From positions 33,208,501-33,272,500 of the forward strand of contig NC_059501.1 in NCBI RefSeq assembly GCF_914767665.1: DNA of 64,000 nt. Reading direction: 5' to 3'. The notes beneath the pieces are model-generated. The model had not been told where the DNA came from. It made no database searches and saw only the letters and a program-made list of their open reading frames with translations. The position numbers and the translations under genes were made by a program. This DNA comes from Harmonia axyridis. Lineage: Eukaryota; Arthropoda; Insecta; Coleoptera; Coccinellidae. Below are positions 12,545-25,200 of the stretch, piece by piece; within the stretch, counting starts at the first letter, position 1; each line of letters starts with the position of its first letter.

Positions 12545-12856
12545 TCGATACGTCATGTTGTAAGCTTACATGAATCTTTGTGGAGGAATTTCCTGCCAGC
12601 TACTTCTCTTTGCGTCGTTTTGTTCATCAAAATATATTCTAACATTATGTAGGGGAATACTTTTTCGTTTTCTCTTTGCATGGCAATTCATCTAAACGAA
12701 TGAGGAAATTTGCACCAGAAATCATCTCGTTTCATATATTCTTTGCTGGATGCAGCAAGCAGAAAGGAATATTTCACTCAGTGTTCTTCAGTTAACGCAC
12801 TGCATATAATATCGTTTCATCATTCATTTCATTTTTAGAATTTTGAGCTAATAATG
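12545..12856 (+). repeat. Direct repeat D2 (0.3 kb)
   Basis: Second copy of the block at 11509-11823; it lacks two or three bases after GTCATGTTG. The sequence before D1 and the sequence before D2 are unrelated, so this is not a simple tandem duplication of the whole interval. Confidence 0.85.
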
Positions 12857-14064
12857 GTCTCAAATGATAAGGTGATGACAATATCAAATTCAAAGTTCGA
12901 ATACACGATAACTCCTGGATGAAAAGAGATAAAAATTTCTAAATCAATAATTTCAAAACCGGATAAAACATTTGGATGAAGAATGATAATTTCAAACATT
13001 GCATTTTGTGTAAAATTGATCGCATAACCGGACCAACAGGAAATTCTAGAAGAATTAGGAAAAAAGAATTACCAGCAATATTTCCATATACATACCAACA
13101 ACAGAATTAAAACCTAAGTTTCAAAGTGATATAACAGTTTCAAGCTCTGAGCAAGATTTTAAGTTAATCAGTTCTGCAATACACGCAGAATCTCAACATG
13201 ATCGCAGGATCGATCCTTCCGAGCTTCGAACAAAATTTCATATCAACATCGTCATCAAAACTATGTGAAAGTCAAACAGAATATCGATAAAAACAATCAA
13301 TAATTCCAGAACCAACCGAATTTATATATCGCTTGTGAATACAGGACGCATTATATGCGCAGGACTTCAAGATGTGATTTCTCGCCCAAAAATTTGAAAA
13401 GAATTTTTCATTACCTCACCCTCCAAAATGCACCCTCTTTTTCGAGATTGACAAAAAATTTTTGAAAGTTTTTTTTGAAAATCTCCGGCACCTTTTATCT
13501 TACAGAAAACAACTCTTATAAGCATTTTCCAATAATAATAAGATAAATTGGATAATCCTATCCATGTCTCTAATAATCACTTTCTGACATTCTTGAGAGA
13601 ATGTGAACGAAACAGATAATTTTTGATATATTTAACAATTAAAATACCTATTTTCAATTCGTTATCGTAACAGGTAAATTTCTGTACACAAAAGTCGAGG
13701 GCTTTTCAGCGCTCGTTCATTCACATGTCATGGCTCCACGCCAGTGCTTCCCTCATTTTTTTCCATATTCTTTCTGAATGTTCTATGTCTCTGACAACTT
13801 TCATCTTCACAATTGTTCATCATTTATCTACTCAAAATTTCAACATGGTCAGATCTGTTGTCAGTGAAATATGGGTTTTTTTCGATAATCTTCTTGAATT
13901 TTCTATGGTTTATATGATGGTCTTCACACGAGCGATCGGTTCGGAGAACAGGCATTCAAAAAGATTCATCCTTTCTTATTACACTGAATTTTTGCCCTTT
14001 TTTTCTCTGAAATGAAAAATTATGATAAATGAATAAAACTTTTTAACTTTAAACGGGAAAAATT
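12857..14064. other. No gene recognised
   Basis: No motif, repeat or exon could be recognised. An open frame at 13725-14015 has no familiar domain. The 14065-14229 segment that follows is the second copy of the 5235-5420 dispersed repeat. Confidence 0.4.
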
Positions 14065-14229
14065 CGACGGAGTGCTAGACGCCATTGAAAAATATTCTCA
14101 AACAACCTGATTACGTTGAGGATGCTCCTACTGCGATACCCTCATTAGTTAATTTTCGGGTAATCCAGTTTGCAATTTTTGTCGTTCAACTCATGCAAGT
14201 TAGAATGTCCAACCATATATGTTTTTCCG
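14065..14229. repeat. Dispersed repeat, copy 2
   Basis: This resembles 5235-5420 in the same orientation, with shared blocks GCGATACCCTCATTA and TGTCCAACCATATA. It is cut at 14229 by the hAT element that follows, so the repeat was in place first. Confidence 0.6.
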
Positions 14230-15541
14230 CAGAGCCGTATCTAGGTACAATTGCGCCTGTGGCAATATGTTAGACAGTGCCCCCCATTTTCGATGATTTT
14301 TTTTCACCCATTATATTTTCTTATAATATTTTTTTATTCATAATTTGAGTCATATACTTTCGTTGAACTTTTAAAATAAGAAACAATATTATACAGGGTG
14401 TATATGATATAGTTGCGAAAAAATTCAGGGAGAAATTACTTGTCAAAAAATAGGGTGGGTTTTTCATATAAACTTTTTTTTTGCGCCTCAATCTCCTTAG
14501 CTGTAGCCCCCTAAAGATGGATCCCGAAAAGTAGTTCTCAATTTGTGAAAAGTTTATAATTGTTGTTTTTTTTTTGTTTCATCCATTTTATATTTGTACC
14601 ATTTCTCGATGAAATCATCGTTTTGACATCCGCCTATTGCATAAATTTGAGGTCGAAAATAATTCCAACCTCCACAACTCAGACGTATTATTTGTTGATG
14701 TTTTTTTTTCGAAAACTGTGAATGAAAGCAAAAAAATTACAAGAGACCTCATTTGTTAAGAATAGATTAATCTATCCAAAATTAATTTACTCATTGTAAA
14801 ATATGAATAAAGAAAGAAAAACTTATCACGAAACAAGTTTGGAGGGTGGCTTTTTCTACCCCTTGGAATCACAGAGAAACACCACCAACAATTTTTTCGA
14901 ATGCCTTCTCACTCGCATGAAATGTCAGCTCAACTTTAATTTTGTGAATTTTTTGGTTTTCAAGAGAAAAATTATGTCAAAACGATATTTTTTTGAGAAC
15001 TGTTACAAATATAAAATGAATGTAACAAAAAAACATTTATCAACATTTCACAAATTAATAACTACCGCCGCAATTCAAAAATAGATGGTACCGTTTGTCG
15101 AAGAAATACCGACAAGTTTGATAAAGCGCAAAAAACTCGTTAAAATAGGGGTAATAACACATGTCGAAGCTCGACCCTAATATTTATGATCTGAATGCGG
15201 CACCTTTGAACATACCGCCGCTCAACAGATATATTTATGACTAGATTACGGCACGCTTGAACATATTTATATTATTTCTTCCCTTAAATTAAAGTTTTGT
15301 TGATCTTGAGATCATTTTGGGCAAATTCTATGGAAGGCTAGCAATATTTTGAATGTTTCCAGATTTCTCGGCATCGCTCGTTGCGAGGCGTATATAGGTA
15401 TAACATGAAAACCGAATTGTGATCTTTCGAATTATTTCGCCTGGAGCTCCAATATTTTCTTCTTTTGATATTTTTGGGCGCCCCTGTGGGGCTTGCGCCC
15501 GTGGCAAATGCCACCTTTGCCACGTCCTAGATACGGTACTG
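14230..15541. mobile_element. Non-autonomous hAT element with 8-bp target duplication
   Basis: The element starts CAGAGCCGTATCTAGG and ends CCTAGATACGGTACTG, giving 16-bp terminal inverted repeats with two mismatches. It is flanked by the exact 8-bp duplication TTTTTCCG at 14222-14229 and 15542-15549. CAG/CTG ends plus an 8-bp duplication are the signature of the hAT superfamily. Subterminal sequence on both sides contains GCGCC(T/C)GTGGCAA. I find no transposase inside, only AT-rich sequence with short repeats around 15180-15270, so it is non-autonomous. A TACAGGGTG motif at 14392 may be one end of a nested mariner-type element whose other end I could not find. Confidence 0.85.
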
Positions 15542-15932
15542 TTTTTCCGGTCCTGATTTATCGTGTTCATGTCTAAATGAATAATAGAGAACAAGTGCAT
15601 ACAACTATCGAAGAAAAATGGAATATATTTCATGGGATACAAAAGGGTTGAGAGTATATTGGAAAAAAAATATTTGCTACAAATTCATGTTTCAATTTAT
15701 ATTGACTAGAAATGATGACTCTCAACGATATGTCCGTATTAACATTAGAGGAAAATAAGTAATTACAAAAATATTTGAACGCGTAAAAGTTCTCAACACT
15801 TGAGTAACGAAACAGTTATACTTTCTTATGTTCTACAATCTTAATCGAGAACTTCTGATCGGAACCTCGTTAATCTCAATAAATTTGTCGGTATGATTGC
15901 AATGGTGTCCAAACTTCCTACTAAGTTTGGGA

Positions 15933-16204
15933 TCAAACTCCATAATTTATAATAGACTTGATCCAATCTGCTGATAATGCAACCTTGTGATAAATTCCAG
16001 GCTGATGGGCCTCGCCGCAGCCGAAACCTGCACTCGTTATTCCAACCAGGGTCCATTTGCCATTTTCAAGCAGGATCAGCGGTCCTCCCGAATCCCCCAG
16101 ACAGGCATCTCTCTTTCCAGTCTCATGGCCTGCACATAACATTTCTTCATGCAATTCGACGGAGATCTCCTTCACTTTATGCCAGGCGATGCATTCTTCT
16201 ATAT
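15933..16204 (-). CDS. Serine protease last exon with catalytic Ser
   Basis: The acceptor ATCAACAG precedes 16204. The exon codes for the Cys-containing EECIAWHK strand, the DACLGDSGGP block with the nucleophilic Ser and specificity Asp, and HQPGIYHKV, followed by a C-terminal helix and a TGA stop at 15935-15933. The 3' untranslated region lies in 15932-15550; I saw no clear AATAAA there. Confidence 0.92.
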
Positions 16205-19200
16205 CTGTTGATCGAATTAGTCAATCAATTTCTGTTTGAATTCATATATCACAAATGTAGCAAACATACATATTTCTGTTTTGAATTCTACAAGCATTTT
16301 TTCCGAAAAATAAAAACAAAGTTTCATTAGGACCAATACAATATTTTCGAATTATTGAGAAAAACTCATACGTTAGCTGTATTTCGGAATCATTGGACAA
16401 ATTTTGTGATCAATTCAATTGGTTGATATTGAACCTAAAAGAACCTTTATTCATCACGTTCTGATGATTATATAAGAGTATGCAATACGATGCAAATTCT
16501 ACAATTTTTCGTAATCGACACGAAATATGAAGGGTAAGAATTTTATCGTGAAATTCGGACAAAACGTTCAGTGTGAAAACGATGCTGAAAAACGTTTTAT
16601 GACGTCATATCACTATTAAGATGAAAAGAGGAAAACATGAATTTGACACAGATGATGGATGATTATTTCCTAGGACAAACGTGTTGATTCACATCAGATA
16701 GAATATTTTTATCGAACGATTCTATGTTTGCAAACCAATATCAGTATCTTCATTGAAAAAACACTACAGGCTTATTTAAAAAAAATCCAAGCTCTTAGAG
16801 ATTGATAATGGCGATAAAATGTGTGAATAACTGGCAAGATCAAGAACTCTTTCTCGTCAACGTAGCAATTCCGAAATATTACATGACAAAATATAACGTG
16901 ACAAAAAATATCGGAAATATATCAAACTGAATAGCCCTTTACTCCCAGACGGTGGAAAAATATTCAACGAGAGTAATTTATTGATCATCCTAACCACATA
17001 GGTGACATACATCCCGATTTCGATTGTAAATAAGATTGATCGCTTCATTTGTTATGTAACAATTTTTTTTTTATTTGTTGAATACTGATTTATTGAGTAG
17101 TTCCATCGGCTTGAGCATTGATGACATCGCTTGAAACTTTATTGGAAGTGAATATATATTTACTTTTTCAAGTGACTCAAGTTACTCTCAGCGCTGTTAA
17201 GTTAAGTTTGAATAAATAGTAACTTAACAGCGCTGAGGAGTCTCACATGATACTATTTCATTGCTTGGTCGTAAAAGTGGGTAAGATGTGAAGATCCTGT
17301 TTTATCATATATTTCAATTGAGAATGATGTTCATCGGTTCATTCATTATGTAACATGAAGGACTCTGATTTGTTGAATACTGATTCACTAAGTAGTTCCA
17401 TCGGCTTAAGCATTGATGATATCGCTTGAAACTTAATTGAAAGTAAATAAATATTTACTTAGAAGTGACTCAAGTTACTTTCAGCGCTGTTAAGTTACTA
17501 TTCAAATACATAGTAACTTAACAACGTTACTATTTAAATAAATGGTAACTTAACAGAGCTGAGGACTCTCACACGATACTATTTCATTGCATGGTCATAA
17601 AAGTGAGTAATATTTGAACATCCTGTTTTATCATATATTTCGATTGTGAATAATGTTGATCGCTTCATTCATTATGTAACATGTAGGACTTTTATTAATT
17701 GGATACTGTTCCATTGGCTTAAGAATTGATGACATCGCTTGAAACTTTATTGTAAGTGAATATATATTTACTTTCAAGTGACTCAAGTTACTCTCAGCGC
17801 TGTTAATTTAAGTTTAAATACCTAAATAGTAACTTAACAGCGCTGAGGAGTCTCACATGATACTATTTCATTGCTTAGTCGTAAAAGTGGGTAAGATGTG
17901 AAGATCCTGTTTTATCATATATTTCGATTGAGAATGATGTTAATCGGTTCATTCATTATGTAACATGAAGGACTCTGATTTGTTGAATACTGATGCACTA
18001 AGTAGTTCCATCGGCTTAAGCATTGATGACATCGCTTGAAACTTCATTGAAAGTAAATAAATATTTACTTTAAATTGACTCAAGTTACTTTCAGCGCTGT
18101 TAAGTTACTATTTAAATACATAGTAACTTAACAGCGTTACTATTTGAATAAATAGTAACTTAATAGCGCTCAGGAGTCTCACATGATACTATTTCATTGC
18201 ATGGTCGCAAAAGTGAGTAAGACGTGAACCTGTTATAACAGAGATTCTAGTTCGGAAAATTAAAAGAAGGACCCTTAGTTGAAAGTCTGCATTTTTAATT
18301 GAGTATTTCTCAGAAATAGAGAAAAGGGTTATCTGCTTTTTTACTGAAAATATTATACATTATTATGATAACGAAAAAATTATTGCTAAATGTGGGAAGA
18401 GAGACACTTTGTATATAAATTCCTATAGAATCGTGAAACGTGTTCAACTTCCTCACAATAATACGGACATCTTAAGAAGAATCCCTATTTTATACCCTAG
18501 CTTTAAAAAGATTACCATCGAAATAGAAAATTTATGAAAGAACTAAAACTTTTACGAACCTAGTATTGGGACAGATGCACTCCTCAAGATGTTAGTCCCC
18601 ATAAGTTCATTAGAAGGCATAGTCTTCCCCCATCCAGCCACCACTGCGTTCCGACCGGAAAGGGATATGTCGGAATTAGGAAGACAAATGGGAGATATGT
18701 AGTCAGCGTATCCGGCTTCAGTAACCAACTCCAGTAAAGCCACATCATAGCGGTCAGGCTGCGTTGTTCGATATTCAAATTCGGGATGAATTAGTTTTCT
18801 CCTTACCTGAGGGGAAGGAATCCTTATTTAATTGAATCCAGAAAGGAAATATATATGTGGTTAGAAACGTGATGGAACATTCAGCATTGATCAGTTGTGG
18901 TTATTATTATGACTGAGCTTGTTCGCTATCATTTTACAAGTACTTGTACTCACCTCAGAAAATAATTTTTAATTTATTCGGAAGAGATGAATATGAGGAC
19001 GAACAAATATCAAAACAACTCATAACTGATTTTCATTGAGACTTAAATGTATTCAAAACGACTAATTATGGCACAACAAAACATATTTTTTTTACAACGT
19101 TACGCATGCCGTCTTTCGTGAACTGAGAATAATTTGTCTTTATATTTATTAAGACTCATCAGTCAAATAATTGAATAAGAGTATGTATTTGAATTTTCAG

Positions 19201-22200
19201 CATGTGAAATATACGGCTACATATATGGTTGAATTTCCATCATGAATATATGAATATGAAAGTAACATCTGAATCTCCTAAATTTTTGATGAGATATGAT
19301 TATTGAAATTTTTGATGAGATATAATTATTGAAATGTGTTCATTCATCAACCTACTGGCAATAACAGTCAATTGTTTTTATATTCTGAGGGCCAATTGCA
19401 CCATTCAAAAAATAAACGCTGTTTACGTAAAAAATCGATGATTATAATTTCTACCGATTTTGATAATAATAGATGTTTAGCTAAACAGGAGATATGTTTG
19501 GCAACATTTCAAAATATCGATCATAGAGAAATCAGGAATTTCAATTTTCTAGTATAATTTTCTCTGTTCTTGCGGTGACAAAGTTAACATAAATTATAAA
19601 TTATCATTGAATGAAAATTCACGATCTGAATCTGAATCTATATCTCAATTTTGCAATTCCTCACAAAACCAAAAACAGAAACACACAATGTGATACAATC
19701 AGATTATGTCCATAGAGAAATAATGTTTATGCTTTATGGTTATGTAATAAGTGATATGTTTCGACGTTTTGAGTTGCTCAGAACCATAGACCTAATATCA
19801 AATTGATATTAGGTCTATGCGCAGAAACCTGTTTAAAACTAATCGGGAATATAAACTTACAAATTTTCGTGTTTAGTGTAATCGGTGATTAGGTCGCTCT
19901 AAACGTCATTTAAAAGATGGTGCAAGAGAAATCATAAAGTAATCAATGTTTGAATTCTCAATCAATGTTTAGACAAATGGTGCAACTGGCCATTAAATTT
20001 ATAATTTTTTGAAGTGTGATTAGGAAATTTTTTGTGTAGGTAAAATACTGTTTAATTTATTGATTTAATTATTTACCCTGTTCACTTTTTATTGTATGGT
20101 GAATTCTGATACAGGCTTGAAAAAGGGCATTGCCCGAAACGTTGTCTATCAAATGACAACCCTGCAATCAAATTTCACCATACAATACTGTTTAATTATA
20201 TTACATTTGCTTTTTTGTGATTTCTTATGATCATTTATAGAAAATTGACGCCAAATAAAACTTCAATTCAAATATGAAAATCAAATGATGCAGGCATATT
20301 AACTCCGTTCAAAAAATATACACCACTTCGGACATAACTCATTCACAAAAAAAAATTACAATATTTCAACGAACATAATAGTTTTATAAGAGGAACTAGA
20401 AAGTGCACTCTCAAAAATTGTTTTATAATTTCTCAATCAATTATCATCCTAATGGTATCATTTTTTTCATTAATTATGTAGTAATTCTATGAATTTTTAA
20501 CAGTTATTGTTTTTGAAAATGTACACCTTATGTGTGCCTTTTTTATGAAAAACTGTAAAGCAGAAGTATTTAAATTCTGTGAACTTTTTCTATATGAATT
20601 TTCTGAAAAAGTACACAATATGTGCATGTGTCCATCTTCATAGCGAAGCGTGGTGATTTTACTGTAGAAGCGTTTGGTTCTGTATCCCAAGCAGTTGCGA
20701 TCTTTCGAAAGATGCGAATCTCACCACGCCATCTCTCAGACAAACCAAGAGTCTCTGCTTACGAGAAAAAGAAGAATTTGAATTCAATAAATGATGTTCT
20801 TTCGAATTGAATGATTTCTGAATGTTTTCAACAATTCGTAATATAATTCAAAAAATAACATTGAAGTTGAAAAGAAGGTGAATTTATTACGTTGGAATTT
20901 TTTCAAATTTCATACACAAACGTGAACACATTTACCGTAAATCGAATCGAAAAGTACACAATTGTTTACCTTCATAAAATAATCTCAATCACTCAAGGAA
21001 TTGAGATTTTATACATCTGGATTTCTCTAGGTATTGAACTACCAAACAAATTTCAAATCATTTGAATTCTCAAATGAAAAAAAACAAATTATTCGTCCGT
21101 ATTGAAAAATCAAATTTGTTACGGTAGAATAAATGTCAGAGAATTCCAGAGACTTTTTCGCTATGTGCATATCATCGAATCAAAGGGTAACCAAACGCTT
21201 CACCTGCATCATACGTTAATTGCAATATCGAATTTTCATCTATTCCCACTCAACGTTCAGTAACTTACCCTGTGCAGCTCGGCTGGGGCAGGCTCCGACA
21301 CCTCCCCTGTGTCCTGGGTATCGAGCTCTCCCAGATACACCAGGATATCCTTCAGCTTGGCGGATATGATGCAATGCGCCGCCGTTGCAACGTAACGATG
21401 GGACACTGTAATGAACTCGAGTTAATCCCAATCTGCCTGATGAATTGTGTCGTTGCCGTTAATGAGATTTGGGGCTTAATCGATCCGCCAACACCAAAGT
21501 AGTTCCACGAACTTTATATCAACGTATGCACCTGTTGTGTTGGAGTTACTCAGCGAGAAACGAAAAGGCTATAGCCTAGATGCAACATGCAACTACATAA
21601 TTGAGGTTTACGCCCAGTTCGCTGCACAAAGCAGATATAAATGACAATGATATAAGTTTGAAACAAAATTGAAAATGACTACCAATGAAATAATACAGGA
21701 TGATTAACCGGCATGGCCTATTAGACATTTATATAAAACTAATCACAATTTTGAGCTGAATTGAGCATCGAGCATATTGGGGTTTGAAACATTGATATTT
21801 CTTCCTTAAATATTTTCAGATCTCTTCAAGTTCCGATTATACCGGAAACAGACTAACAGTTCCTGATTTCAAATGGCACACCCAGTATATTATTGCTTCA
21901 TTAGAGAGATCTTTTACCGACAATTTCGGCAATATGCCATAACTTGTGTTAAAACTCAACGGTTCGGGAATTAATGGGATTCTTATGAAAAAAATAGTGG
22001 CGATAAGGACTCACATTTTTTTTTATTTTTTCGACAGAAATAGTAATTTACGTAACAAGTCCGGAAAATAGGGTTTTTTTGGACGAATAGACAAAATTCC
22101 AGGACGAGCGTAAGCGAGTCCTGGAAGTCTGTGAGCCCAAAAAAAACATTTTCGGGCGTGTTGCGTACATTTTTTTTTCGGCAACCATGTAAAATAACAC

Positions 22201-25200
22201 TATCGCTGCTGCTTTCCATATTTTATTGCGATTGCGATGAAAAAACATGCAAATTTTTGACAACTAATTTAATATGAACTGTCAGCCGTTATCTCGGTAG
22301 CTATGGATTCTATGATTCTTTTCCGGCCTAGTCCGGGAAGTACGTACTTTCCGGACTAGGCCGGAAAATGCTACTTTCTCAGAGAAAAAGCGTCCGGAAA
22401 GTGAGCACTTCCCGGATGGTTGCCGAAAAAAGCTTTTTTTTCGATAAAAATTTTTTCTTTATCGATTCTCCAAATATGTTGTATAATAAAACTGTTTGCG
22501 GTCTTGACCAAATATATACAGGGTGTCGTGAACTCGGACAACTCAAATTCATCAAAACTCAAGATTTTCAAATTAGAACCTATATTTTCACGAGCTTTCA
22601 ATTTTCTCTCTTGTGAGTTCATTGAGGGTAAATTGTAAATTTGGTTTAAATTGTAGGTTTTCGTGGGATATTTCTCAAACGGTTGACTAGTTCTATTACA
22701 AATGGTAATATGAAGTGGGTGCTGTTTCGTCACCTAAATGTAAAATCAATTTTGGTGTTCTTTGGGGATTAAAATATTACTACATTTTGTATTCCTGCTC
22801 ATGTAAAAATAAAATTTGAATGTTCTCCTAAAAAAAAAGAACAGAGAAATAAGAGACTAGACGGAATAATGGAACCACAATCATTTACCTATTTCTATCA
22901 AACTTTTGAGTATAATAAAGTGCAATAAGTCGTTGAAATGTGGTTTGCTCAAGAAAAGCTATTATAGCTTCAGTTGATATCTAGCTGATAGAAACTCATT
23001 TTTTATTCAGTAATAGCATTCGGTTTGATTTTTTTCATTTTGTCCGTTTGATTTGTCTTATATATTGTTGTGTTATGGGATCAATGAAGATTATTATATC
23101 ATTATGAAATATTTCTATTTTGCAGTGGGTCCCCAACTATACCAAGAATAGAAGTAACCGACCAGTCGTTTGGGTTCATATTCGAATTCGTTCAACACCA
23201 TTTCAATAAAACTTTTGTCCCGCTCAAAAACGAAGATGGCACTTTTTTAGTTAAAACTTAATACGGTCATATCCAAGTCTGGAACCAATAATTACATACC
23301 GGGTTATTCTGAGTTATCCATATCGTGATCTGGATTTCAAAGCTCTGTTCCAATGATATATGTGAAATAGAACTAACATCCGAAACGTCATATGTTTAGT
23401 TGGAGGTAAGCATTCAACAATATGGATCGTTTATCTAATGCTCAACGTGCAGGGCCCCTGCAAGGGACATCAACGCCCGCGTGCGGAACATATTTTGGCG
23501 CCCCTTAAAGGGGGGAAGTGGAGAAAAGCACTACTGGATAATCGGAATTTTTTTTATTGAGTTTTAGTGCAGAATGGTTGAAAATTTATCAGCAACCTTC
23601 ATTGCCTTAAGAACTTTATGGTGTTAGTTGTAACATAATACATTCCAAATGAAATTCAAAATTCAAGCTGTAATCTTCTATAAATTATTCATAAAAGCAT
23701 AAACATTTAATTAGGATCAATCCAGAAATTGAATGGATGTTTTTCTAGTTCTGGCTGCTGCAAATTCTTTTATATTATCAATCAATCAATCAATTTTATC
23801 GAGTATCTCTTGCTCTATATCTAAGATTGCCAATCCAGAAAATCTTTCTTATGACAGGTAGCCTTCAAATAGTTTTTAATTATTTTTAATTTAGTGAATG
23901 ATCTCTCACCAGAAGCAACAGACACAAGTAAAGTGAGAAGGATTCTTGAGACAATACTAAGATTCGGTAGAAAAGAAGTTAGATTATTTTCAAAAATATA
24001 TTGTAGAATTTCAAGAGGATTCGAGAGGCTATTTCATACCTATTGCGACGTTCGGAAACTTGTATAAATTGCAAGAACGAAGTTTGGAAAAAAAATTGTT
24101 GATAAAATTTGAAAGAATCTTTTTCGAAAACCTTTGGTCCATCGGTTCTTCATGCGGTCTATAAGAGGTTTTGGCGCCCGCTTGCGGTGCACGCGCGGTT
24201 GCGGGGGCCCTGTCAACGTGTGAAAATTGTGGAAACTTCCAACAAAAATAATGATTCTGTACGTACGAATGCGTTTCGTGCATTACGGGCAGATTTAAGT
24301 CAACAATTGGTGAGACAGTGAAAAAAATTCGAAGAGACTGGATGTTATTGATGTCTCAAGGTCCATGAGGTTGTAATGAAAAAGATAAAAATTGATCCAT
24401 TCCTCTACTCGCACAATATTTGGGCCTCTCTAACGGCACAATATGGCGTATTTTGCATCTGGTTTTGCATATCCATCCTTATAAGATTCAATTAACAATG
24501 CTAGCTGACCATGGAATACGTAGAACATATGCCAATTGGGTGAACAACAACATTTGGAAGACGATGTTTCGCATCGGATTTTCTTCAGCGATGAAGCACA
24601 TTTTTATCTCGGTGACTATGTAACCATGCAAAATTGAAAAATGAGACAGTGAAAATCCTCATATAACTGCCGAGAGACCATCATATTCAGAAAGAGTCAC
24701 TGTATGGTGTGCAATTCGGTCTGATGGAGTAAGTGGCCCGTACATCTTTGGAGATGGAGAAGGCATCACTCAAACCGTCAATTATTATTCCCATAGCCAA
24801 ATGATAACCAATTTTTTTGGCATGGAATGAATGCTATGGAATTGGAAGAGACATGTAGTTCCAGCAAGATGATGCAACAAGCCACACAACACAACCCGTT
24901 TTGGCTTTATTGCAAGAAAAATTCCCAGAATGCGTAATTTCTCGTTTCGATTTTATGAATTCGCTACCAAGATTGGGTAATTTTTTGTGGGGTTATGAAA
25001 ATGATCGTGTTTATACCGATGAGCTGACTATATACTATTTGAGAAGGAACATCCGTCAAGTGATTTTTATATTATTCCCCCACGAACAAGTATATACTTT
25101 TGTGGGTTGTAATTTGTTTATTGATGCGTACCTTACAAATTGATTGTATTTCATGAACTGTTTTTTGTTATATTTTTTCTGCTTCAAACTTATTTATTAT

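Noticed and set aside
14391..14400. TACAGGGTG motif as the start of another foldback element
   Set aside because: No matching ACCCTGTA end could be found downstream, and the partial inverted similarity inside (14580-15000) is weak.
15338..15642. Minus-strand open frames with a GASPTGAPKN-like stretch
   Set aside because: They cover the terminal repeat and subterminal part of the hAT element and are not coding.
15977..16330. Plus-strand open frame of 117 residues
   Set aside because: It is antisense to the last serine-protease exon, whose motifs are unmistakable.
17180..17240. Dyads that could be read as intrinsic terminators or tRNA-like folds
   Set aside because: They recur in every satellite unit and belong to the repeat; the organism is eukaryotic.
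17033..18238. Possible CRISPR-like array
   Set aside because: Units of about 300 bp without short spacers are a satellite, not a CRISPR array.
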